Shown piece by piece: positions 1 to 6,560 of a stretch of DNA of 64,000 bases. The notes under the pieces are model-generated. The model worked only from the letters and a program-made list of their open reading frames with translations. It made no database searches and had not been told where the DNA came from. Position numbers and translations under genes: made by a program. This stretch comes from Blastomussa wellsi. Lineage: Eukaryota; Cnidaria; Anthozoa; Scleractinia; Plerogyridae. The stretch spans positions 11,255,447-11,319,446 of the forward strand of contig OX393568.1 in NCBI GenBank assembly GCA_947652115.1, in the 5' to 3' direction. Numbering within the stretch: position 1 is the stretch's first letter; each line of letters opens with the position of its first letter.

Positions 1-178
1 AATTCGTCTTCGAAAGAAGGGAGAAAGGGCTGCTTTATTTCACACCATAATCAGCCGTAACACTGAAACAATCGTCTCATGACCGGGAGCAACCGTTTCA
101 GTATGAAAGAATATTATGGGATGTCGCTGAGTCAGTTCAACACGGCGAGGTCAACAGCGAGTATTTACAATATTCATA

Positions 179-292
179 CTAAGTCTACAAGCAATTCTCC
201 AATTCCAAACTTTCAACAGGCCAATCTTTGGAAGGTCGGCCACAACTCACGCCAGTATATACGCTTTAGCTAAGAATTGCTTGTAGACTTAG
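179..292. repeat. Perfect 20-bp inverted repeat, 74-bp spacer
   Basis: The left arm CTAAGTCTACAAGCAATTCT (179-198) is exactly complementary to the right arm at 273-292, so the 114-bp segment could fold into a long hairpin. The arms do not extend further in either direction. No matching target-site duplication flanks it, so a MITE origin is possible but unproven. Left arms in other units start at 3449, 6739, 10037, 13306, 16683, 20066, 23366, 26754, 30134, 32752, 36114, 39476, 42838, 46200, 49562, 52946, 56322, 59705 and 63087. Both arms stay intact in every unit except unit 10, which has lost the right arm, although the spacer and flanks carry substitutions. Confidence 0.85.
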
Positions 293-872
293 CTTCGCGC
301 CTGGCTCTGTGTTTCCCCAAATCACTAAGTTTAACCGCCAGCGTCATAAACGCTCTCAGCGATCTCGGGGCAACAACTTTTCTCGGTTCTTTGAGATAAG
401 GTATAGACTTGCGTGTTTCCAGACTTAATGATGTCCTTCTAACAACCATGCGGGCACAAGCATCTTAGTGAATATGTCAGCCAGTCTTCTGGCAAAAAAA
501 GATTCCGAGCTGCAAGATAGGCTTGTTGGCAGGAGAGCGCCACTGACACTTTGCGCGTCAAAATAGTAAGTCACAATGCTCTTTCTCTTTACGTCTATAT
601 ACTCCACTGCGGGAAAACAGGTACACTTGGGGATGACAGATTGTCACCGGCTTTGGGATTGGAAAACTCCTTCTGGTTGCACGCCAATTTCTGTTTTGCG
701 CTTTGGTTCCACCAGTTTCAGAACACTTCAATCATTCTTTTTTTTTCCTTTCCCATAACTTCCTTTTTTCAACTATATTTTGCCTCACAACTGTGTTCGT
801 TTCGGTGTACTTTCTTCTGGCCACGGCTTACTCGGCCTATAGAAACCATCATCCAAACTGGAAATTCTTACC
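293..872. other. Unassigned unit segment with polypyrimidine tract
   Basis: No gene was recognised here. There is a GTAAGT at 566-571 and a long T/C-rich stretch around 727-770, followed by an AG at 841-842. This resembles an intron outline, but the AG is AA in units 5, 7, 8 and 18-20. Open frames across this stretch start at TTG or GTG and contain no internal ATG. Confidence 0.5.
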
Positions 873-1103
873 ATGGAAAAGCCTGGGATGGTGCACGGAA
901 ATTTTCCTCCCAGCCTTTCGCTCAAATTTCTCAATCGCCCTGACAAACTCGGATCCGGGTTTCGTGGGAGGCACGATTTCCTCCTTCAGATTCTCAGTAC
1001 GATCGAATGGGTGCCTCTTTTGGTCCAAGGTAAAGAAGTCAGAAGTGAAACAATGGCTAACGCTTATCACGGGCGCCGCCGCGTTAGGGCGTTCAAAAAG
1101 AAA

Positions 1104-1119
1104 ATCATCTAGATCATCT
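1104..1119 (+). repeat. ATCATCT direct duplication (repair-like indel allele)
   Basis: In units 1-5, 7, 10-15 and 17 the sequence reads AAAATCATCTAGATCATC, with ATCATCT at 1104-1110 and again at 1113-1119. In units 6, 8, 9, 16, 18 and 19 the five bases CATCT are replaced by 15 bases, AAAAACTAAATTACC, before the same AGATCATC. The short allele looks like loss of 15 bases with a templated copy of the adjacent ATCATCT. Confidence 0.7.
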
Positions 1120-1140
1120 TTACACTTTTCAAGTAAATGC

Positions 1141-1195
1141 AATTAAAAAAAATTAAACTACTTTTAAAACACTTTTAAGAACCTTTTAAAAAATT
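1141..1195. repeat. AT-rich tract with CTTTTAAAA micro-repeats
   Basis: Three degenerate copies of ACTTTTAAAA or CCTTTTAAAA follow an A-rich stretch, with a spacing of about 13-14 bp. TTTTAAAA is self-complementary. Units 5 and 7 share a variant with a longer A run and CTTTTTAAACACTTTTAAAA, evidence of sequence exchange between these units. Confidence 0.7.
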
Positions 1196-1234
1196 CGTTT
1201 AACTATTTCTACATGGGGAATACGTCTATTATCC

Positions 1235-1417
1235 ATGTATTCTAGCTTTGCATGCCTGGAACTAGATGACTTAAGTTGTTGTTTCAATTTGAAGGCCACA
1301 ACGAAAGTGCCGCTTTTGGCTGAGTACGTTATCGCATATCAAATGAGAGTGTACTACAAGTTACAAAAGGACTCCAAACGAACAATAGATCGACCTGTAA
1401 AATGCACGAACTGCTAA
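1235..1417 (+). other. Candidate 60-residue ORF, protein invariant in all 19 copies
   Basis: A true ATG opens a 60-codon frame beginning MYSSFACLELDD and ending RPVKCTNC, with five cysteines: C7, C15, C16, C57 and C60. No family was recognised, and no signal peptide or membrane helix is evident. Other copies start at 4505, 7795, 11093, 14363, 17744, 21118, 24432, 27820, 30429, 33808, 37170, 40532, 43894, 47256, 50623, 54002, 57388 and 60771. All 19 encode the same protein. The three variable sites I found are all silent: Thr23 ACG/ACA, Gln36 CAA/CAG and Cys60 TGC/TGT. Other unit ORFs do carry amino-acid changes. The start context is weak and an upstream ATG at 1213 opens a short overlapping frame, so coding remains unproven. 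Confidence 0.22.
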
Positions 1418-1820
1418 GTTGAACAAAACGTTTTTGCAAGTATTCATCAGTTTGCGTATTCAAATTTGGACGAAGTTTCTTGCAGTAAAACATCTCGTAA
1501 ATTAAGCATAAACACTGAAATTTCCATGACGTTTTCTATCTCAAAAAGTGAAAATCGTTTGATTAATATTAGCAACGCATAAATCAGTCCCATATATCAT
1601 CCTTGACGGGTGTTTCTCATTGCTGGATAGTCCATAACACAAAATCATATGAAGTCACTCATTACCGGCGTAACGGGACAAAAATGTTGCGCTCTACGCT
1701 AAGCTTCGAGGCTTTAGTAAAGTGGAGTTGACAGTCTTGAAATAGGTTTCACTGTCGGCGAAAAAATGCTGCATTTCCAATCCCAAGCGCACTTTAACTG
1801 AGCTCACAATCCGACTCGAT
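1418..1820. other. Unassigned unit segment
   Basis: I see no gene, tandem repeat or strong palindrome in this stretch. A few scattered SNPs mark individual units, for example AGCAACTCAT in unit 2, AGCAACACAT in unit 7, CAACAAGTG in units 18 and 19, and TTTCCCTG in unit 14. Confidence 0.6.
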
Positions 1821-1828
1821 CAGTTGAC

Positions 1829-1840
1829 TTCCGGCGGAAA
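1829..1840. promoter_or_regulatory. ETS-like motif pair ACTTCCGGCGGAAA
   Basis: ACTTCCGG with a facing CGGAAA forms a near palindrome. ETS-family factors bind a GGAA core, often as CCGGAAGT. This is a motif match only. It lies just upstream of the SINE-like module in every unit. Confidence 0.25.
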
Positions 1841-1892
1841 TAAATTATTGCCAACTATAAAAAAACCTAATTTTTTGCTAGCAACCCAAGGG

Positions 1893-2114
1893 ATTTCAGA
1901 GATGGCCGAGCGAAATCGCTGGCGGACCGTTGATTCAGCATGGTCATCTCCGACTCGCGGGTTTAAAATCTGCCTGCACAGGGATAGCTTTATATGGCTT
2001 GGGGGCCGGGTAGCCCAACCCCCCCTTTGGACTTGAAACTGCGACCGCTGAGTCGGGTTTTTTTTCTGATTTTTTTTTTAATTTTATTTATTTATTGATT
2101 GATTGATTGATTGG
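1893..2114 (+). mobile_element. tRNA-Leu-like SINE module with (ATTG)n tail
   Basis: The segment TTTCAGAGATGGCCGAGCG closely resembles the 5' end of a eukaryotic tRNA-Leu gene, with one inserted base relative to the usual form. TGGCCGAGCG at 1903 fits an RNA polymerase III A box. About 56 bases downstream GGTTAAAATCT (with an extra T in unit 1) matches the B box GGTTCGAATCC at 8 of 11 positions. GGACC and GGTC between them can pair like an anticodon stem. A tRNA-unrelated body follows, with a G/C-rich hairpin (2001-2023), T runs (2058-2065, 2070-2079) and (ATTG)5 at 2094-2113. This is the usual layout of a tRNA-derived SINE. AAGGGA on both sides could be a weak target duplication. A boxes elsewhere start at 5173, 8463, 11761, 15031, 18412, 21786, 25100, 28488, 31097, 34476, 37838, 41200, 44562, 47924, 51291, 54670, 58056 and 61439. 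Confidence 0.5.
2094..2113 (+). repeat. (ATTG)5 microsatellite tail
   Basis: Five ATTG repeats end the SINE-like module in unit 1. Copy number and the preceding TTTA repeat vary between units; for example units 10-15 have TTTATTG followed by a longer ATTG run. Unit 9 has one repeat changed to ATTC near 28690. Confidence 0.85.
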
Positions 2115-2182
2115 TTTTCGTATTAAGGGACCAAAGAAAAAGCGCGCGCATGTGCAGCACGCAAACCTTGTTATTGGACACC

Positions 2183-2351
2183 TTACAAAAATCGTCTCCA
2201 GTAATTTGTGGCTCACAAAAATCGTCTTACAAATCCAGTAATTTGTGGCTTATTAAAATCGTCTTAAAAAAAGTAATTTGTGGCTGAAAAAATCACTTTA
2301 CAAATCCAGAATTTTTGGCTTACAAAATTCGTCTTACAAATCCAGTAATCA
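2183..2351 (+). repeat. Degenerate minisatellite, ~37-bp period, five copies
   Basis: Five imperfect copies of a module of the form ACAAAAATCGTCTTAC plus AAATCCAGTAATTTGTGGC start at about 2183, 2213, 2250, 2285 and 2320. They are 30-37 bp long. Copy 1 lacks the middle, copy 4 has ATCACTTTAC, and copy 5 ends at CCAGTAATCAC. It is present in every complete unit. Units 18 and 19 share a 4-bp loss in copy 2, and unit 9 has lost two A bases in copy 4. Confidence 0.85.
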
Positions 2352-2640
2352 CTCGATCTATCGGACTGAAAAATACACGTGCTTAACAATTGACGACAAA
2401 GAATGCCTATGATTATAATAAGAACGAAAATTGGTGGTTTTCATGTCACGCAAGTATCACGCACGTAAGAAATAAAATCGCTTACCATTCAATAAATTGA
2501 GTCAAGAAATTGAAATATCACGGAAGAGTAATAAATAAAGAACGTGGCAAAGTTTAGGGAACTCGAGTCATTCGGCAAAGTGTATAACTGAAAATTTTAG
2601 TGCTTAGTATGGAGACGCCATATGCATGTTTGTGCCCCTC
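2352..2640. other. Unassigned unit segment with the 16-bp indel
   Basis: No gene was recognised. It contains CGATCGATCG (CGATCTATCG in units 1 and 4), an AATAAA in GAGTAATAAATAAAG, and the site near 2559 where units 1, 4, 7 and 11-15 lack 16 bp present elsewhere as GATGTACGATATTCC plus one G. Confidence 0.6.
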
Positions 2641-2651
2641 TGGGGAACTCC

Positions 2652-2667
2652 AACATGGCGGCCGGAA
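2652..2667 (+). promoter_or_regulatory. YY1-like motif overlapping ETS core
   Basis: AACATGGCGGC closely matches the YY1 consensus AANATGGCGGC and runs into CCGGAA, an ETS core. The pair is unchanged in every complete unit, while nearby positions vary. YY1 and ETS sites often occur near TATA-less animal promoters. Activity here is inference. Confidence 0.35.
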
Positions 2668-2814
2668 ACCAGTGGAAACATTTGGAGTTTACTTTGGCTC
2701 TCTCAAAACGTTTCTTCTCGTTGTTAAACTTGAAAACATTCGCATAGACACTTCCCTCGATATATCGGCTACTCAGAACTCGAAAAGATAAGGCGAATCG
2801 ATATTTTCGCGCAC

Positions 2815-2826
2815 GTAACATGTTAC
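2815..2826. repeat. 12-bp perfect palindrome GTAACATGTTAC
   Basis: Self-complementary over 12 bp. It is intact in units 1-4, 7, 8, 11-15 and 17-19. A single A to G change breaks it in units 5, 6, 9, 10 and 16, the same units that carry GTGTTTAGTATGG, so it is a haplotype marker. Confidence 0.6.
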
Positions 2827-2993
2827 CCAGAAACAATGTCGATGTCAGCCATTGTGAAAAATCTCAAATTCAAACTGTTCTATTTTCAAAACAAAGCCGT
2901 CTACCGAGCTGAAAACAGGCCAGCAGATAATGTTTAAAAATGACTTTTACCTGAGGAAGTTGAAAACTCAAAATGTTTGATTTTAGTTTTTTC
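2827..2993. other. Unassigned AT-rich unit segment
   Basis: No gene or repeat was recognised between the palindrome and the CRE. The stretch is strongly conserved between units apart from a variable T run (TTTTTTCTGACG or TTTTTTTCTGACG). Confidence 0.5.
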
Positions 2994-3005
2994 TGACGTC
3001 ACGTG
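2994..3005. promoter_or_regulatory. Composite CRE (TGACGTCA) and E-box (CACGTG)
   Basis: A perfect 8-bp CREB/ATF palindrome shares two bases with a perfect CACGTG E-box of the kind bound by MYC/MAX and USF proteins. It is present in all 19 complete units. Units 1 and 4 carry a 13-bp deletion right after it but keep both motifs. The match is exact; function is inferred. Confidence 0.4.
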
Positions 3006-3264
3006 AAACTTCAAAAGTTGAATCTCTGTTAGACCTGTTAAAAGAGGCGACTACGTTACTCGACAATATTCGTATTGTAACAACACTGTAACAACAACAA
3101 CTTGCAATTGCGATTAGTTGGTCTCTGAGATAAACATGAACAGCTGTCCAAACAAAGTCCGCCATGTCTCCTTTCCCGGACTGAACGGGAGATAGTCCAT
3201 AATAACCATCCCCAGAAGAACGTGGTAGTCACCCTGTAACGCAATTGTGACAAGTTACGATAGC

Positions 3265-3272
3265 GCGCCAAA
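3265..3272 (-). promoter_or_regulatory. E2F-like site TTTGGCGC at the unit junction
   Basis: The minus strand reads TTTGGCGCGC, an exact fit to the E2F consensus TTTSGCGC. It recurs at every unit junction in the window. It lies about 260 bp from the CRE/E-box. Motif match only. Confidence 0.35.
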
Positions 3273-6200
3273 TTCGTCTTCGAAAGAAGGGAGAAAGGGC
3301 TGCTTTATTTCACACCATAATCAGCCGTAACACTGAAACAATCGTCTCATGACCGGGAGCAACCGTTTCAGTATGAAAGAATATTATGGGATGTCGCTGA
3401 GTCAGTTCAACACGGCGAGGTCAACAGCGAGTATTTACAATATTCATACTAAGTCTACAAGCAATTCTCCAATTCCAAACTTCCAACAGGCCAATCTTTG
3501 GAAGGTCGGCCACAACTCACGCCAGTATATACGCTTTAGCTAAGAATTGCTTGTAGACTTAGCTTCGCGCCTGGCTCTGTGTTTCCCCAAATCACTAAGT
3601 TTAACCGCCAGCGTCATAAACGCTCTCAGCGATCTCGGGGCAACAACTTTTCTCGGTTCTTTGAGATAAGGTATAGACTTGCGTGTTTCCAGACTTAATG
3701 ATGTCCTTCTAACAACCAGGCGGGCACAAGCATCTTAGTGAATATGTCAGCCAGTCTTCTGGCAAAAAAAGATTCCGAGCTGCAAGATAGGCTTGTTGGC
3801 AGGAGAGCGCCACTGACACTTTGCGCGTCAAAATAGTAAGTCACAATGCTCTTTCTCTTTACGTCTATATACTCCACTGCGGGAAAACAGGTACACTTGG
3901 GGATGACAGATTGTCACCGGCTTTGGGATTGGAAAACTCCTTCTGGTTGCACGCCAATTTCTGTTTTGCGCTTTGGTTCCACCAGTTTCAGAACACTTCA
4001 ATCATTCTTTTTTTTTCCTTTCCCATAACTTCCTTTTTTCAACTATATTTTGCCTCACAACTGTGTTCGTTTCGGTGTACTTTCTTCTGGCCACGGCTTA
4101 CTCGGCCTATAGAAACCATCATCCAAACTGGAAATTCTTACCATGGAAAAGCCTGGGATGGTGCACGGAAATTTTCCTCCCAGCCTTTCGCTCAAATTTC
4201 TCAATCGCCCTGACAAACTCGGATCCGGGTTTCGTGGGAGGCACGATTTCCTCCTTCAGATTCTCAGTACGATCGAATGGGTGCCTCTTTTGGTCCAAGG
4301 TAAAGAAGTCAGAAGTGAAACAATGGCTAACGCTTATCACGGGCGCCGCCGCGTTAGGGCGTTCAAAAAGAAAATCATCTAGATCATCTTTACACTTTTC
4401 AAGTAAATGCAATTAAAAAAAATTAAACTACTTTTAAAACACTTTTAAGAACCTTTTAAAAAATTCGTTTAACTATTTCTACATGGGGAATACGTCTATT
4501 ATCCATGTATTCTAGCTTTGCATGCCTGGAACTAGATGACTTAAGTTGTTGTTTCAATTTGAAGGCCACAACGAAAGTGCCGCTTTTGGCTGAGTACGTT
4601 ATCGCATATCAAATGAGAGTGTACTACAAGTTACAAAAGGACTCCAAACGAACAATAGATCGACCTGTAAAATGCACGAACTGCTAAGTTGAACAAAACG
4701 TTTTTGCAAGTATTCATCAGTTTGCGTATTCAAATTTGGACGAAGTTTCTTGCAGTAAAACATCTCGTAAATTAAGCATAAACACTGAAATTTCCATGAC
4801 GTTTTCTATCTCAAAAAGTGAAAATCGTTTGATTAATATTAGCAACTCATAAATCAGTCCCATATATCATCCTTGACGGGTGTTTCTCATTGCTGGATAG
4901 TCCATAACACAAAATCATATGAAGTCACTCATTACCGGCGTAACGGGACAAAAATGTTGCGCTCTACGCTAAGCTTCGAGGCTTTAGTAAAGTGGAGTTG
5001 ACAGTCTTGAAATAGGTTTCACTGTCGGCGAAAAAATGCTGCATTTCCAATCCCAAGCGCACTTTAACTGAGCTCACAATCCGACTCGATCAGTTGACTT
5101 CCGGCGGAAATGAATTATTGCCAACTATAAAAAAACCTAATTTTTTGCTAGCAACCCAAGGGATTTCAGAGATGGCCGAGCGAAATCGCTGGCGGACCGT
5201 TGATTCTGCATGGTCATCTCCGACTCGCGTGTTAAAATCTGCCTGCACAGGGATAGCCTTATATGGCTTGGGGGCCGGGTAGCCCAACCCCCCGTTTGGA
5301 CTTGAAACTGCGACCGCTGAGTCGGGTTTTTTTTTTTTTTAATTTTATTTATTGATTGATTGATTGATTGATTGGTTTTCGTATTAAGGGACCAAAGAAA
5401 AAGCGCGCGCATGTGCAGCACGCAAACCTTGTTATTGGACACCTTACAAAAATCGTCTCCAGTAATTTGTGGCTCACAAAAATCGTCTTACAAATCCAGT
5501 AATTTGTGGCTTATTAAAATCGTCTTAAAAAAAGTAATTTGTGGCTGAAAAAATCACTTTACAAATCCAGAATTTTTGGCTTACAAAATTCGTCTTACAA
5601 ATCCAGTAATCACTCGATCGATCGGACTGAAAAATACACGTGCTTAACAATTGACGACAAAGAATGCCTATGATTATAATAAGAACGAAAATTGGTGGTT
5701 TTCATGTCACGCAAGTATCACGCACGTAAGAAATAAAATCGCTTACCATTCAATAAATTGAGTCAAGAAATTGAAATATCACGGAAGAGTAATAAATAAA
5801 GAACGTGGCAAAGTTTAGGGGATGTACGATATTCCGAACTCGAGTCATTCGGCAAAGTGTATAACTGAAAATTATAGTGCTTAGTATGGAGACGCCATAT
5901 GCATGTTTGTGCCCCTCTGAGGAACTCCAACATGGCGGCCGGAAACCAGTGGAAACATTTGTAGTTTACTTTGGCTCTCTCAAAACGTTTCTTCTCGTTG
6001 TTAAACTTGAAAACATTCGCATAGACACTTCCCTCGATATATCGGCTACTCAGAACTCGAAAAGATAAGGCGAATTGATATTTTCGCGCACGTAACATGT
6101 TACCCAGAAACAATGCCGATGTCAGCCATTGTGAAAAATCTCAAATTCAAACTGTTCTATTTTCAAAACAAAGCCGTCTACCGAGCTGAAAACAGGCCAG

Positions 6201-6560
6201 CAGATAATGTTTAAAAATGACTTTTACCTGAGGAAGTTGAAAACTCAAAATGTTTGATTTTAGTTTTTTCTGACGTCACGTGAAAACCAAGAATTGGACT
6301 TCAAAAGTTGAATCTCTGTTAGACCTTTTAAAAGAGGCGACTACGTTACTCGACAATATTCGTATTGTAACAACACTGTAACAACAACAACTTGCAATTG
6401 CGATTAGTTGGTCTCTGAGATAAACATGAACAGCTGTCCAAACAAAGTCCGCCATGTCTCCTTTCCCGGACTGAACGGGAGATAGTCCATAATAACCATC
6501 CCCAGAAGAACGTGGTAGTCACCCTGTAACGCAATTGTGACAAGTTACGATAGCGCGCCA
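3271..6560 (+). repeat. Macrosatellite unit 2 (3290 bp)
   Basis: The 78-bp segment is absent. The longer alleles at both 3' indels are present (GATGTACGATATTCC and AACCAAGAATTGG). The T-rich part of the SINE module has lost its CTGA interruption, giving a T14 run at 5327-5340 and a shorter unit. It has AGCAACTCAT near 4842 where most units have AGCAACGCAT. Its 5' part carries the TTCCAACAGG and CCAGGCGG alleles, unlike units 1, 3 and 4. Confidence 0.97.

Larger units (their letters stand above)
1..3270 (+). repeat. Macrosatellite unit 1 (3270 bp)
   Basis: This is the reference unit for the internal features listed below. It lacks the 78-bp segment after position 40. It carries the short 16-bp-deleted allele before the YY1 motif (TTTAGGGAACTCG) and the 13-bp deletion just after the CRE (GTGAAACTTC), shared only with unit 4. 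It has CGATCTATCGG where most units have CGATCGATCGG. One extra T in the B-box-like motif (GGTTTAAAATC) is private to this unit and accounts for the 1-bp length difference from unit 4. Confidence 0.97.

Noticed and set aside
79..273. 64-codon ATG frame over the inverted repeat
   Set aside because: Several replacements between units (Ser/Cys, Ala-Ser/Ala-Leu/Ala-Thr, Pro/Ser), destroyed in unit 8 and fused out of frame in unit 10; no sign of constraint.
566..842. Possible intron: GTAAGT, polypyrimidine tract, AG, followed by a donor-like AAGGTAAAG at 1027-1035
   Set aside because: The acceptor AG is AA in units 5, 7, 8 and 18-20 and the segment is gone in unit 10. No exon with coding constraint flanks it.
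551..943. 130-codon plus-strand frame
   Set aside because: TTG start and no internal methionine; overlaps the 147-codon frame; many replacements between units; no recognisable domain.
873..1112. ATG frame with a good ACCATGG context (79 or 97 codons)
   Set aside because: The C-terminus differs completely between indel alleles, several residues change between units and no domain is visible. Kept only as a remote possibility.
849..1142. 97-codon minus-strand frame
   Set aside because: TTG start, no ATG, and a length that changes with the 15-nt indel allele. No family recognised.
703..1146. 147-codon plus-strand frame with a hydrophobic stretch, repeated in most units
   Set aside because: It starts at TTG and contains no ATG at all, so it is not an ordinary eukaryotic CDS. 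Other frames on both strands are open over the same bases, and replacements (for example Tyr to Asp in units 8 and 18-20) are tolerated.
2183..2351. CRISPR-like array
   Set aside because: The ~37-bp copies are adjacent and degenerate with no unique spacers, and the context is eukaryotic.
2597..2836. Minus-strand frame across the YY1/ETS motif, 79-116 codons
   Set aside because: Starts at TTG, its C-terminal part changes frame with the 16-bp and 8-bp indels, and many replacements are seen.
3171..3195. CENP-B-box-like sequence around TCCCGGACTGAACGGGA
   Set aside because: The facing CCCG and CGGG do not match the required CENP-B box positions.
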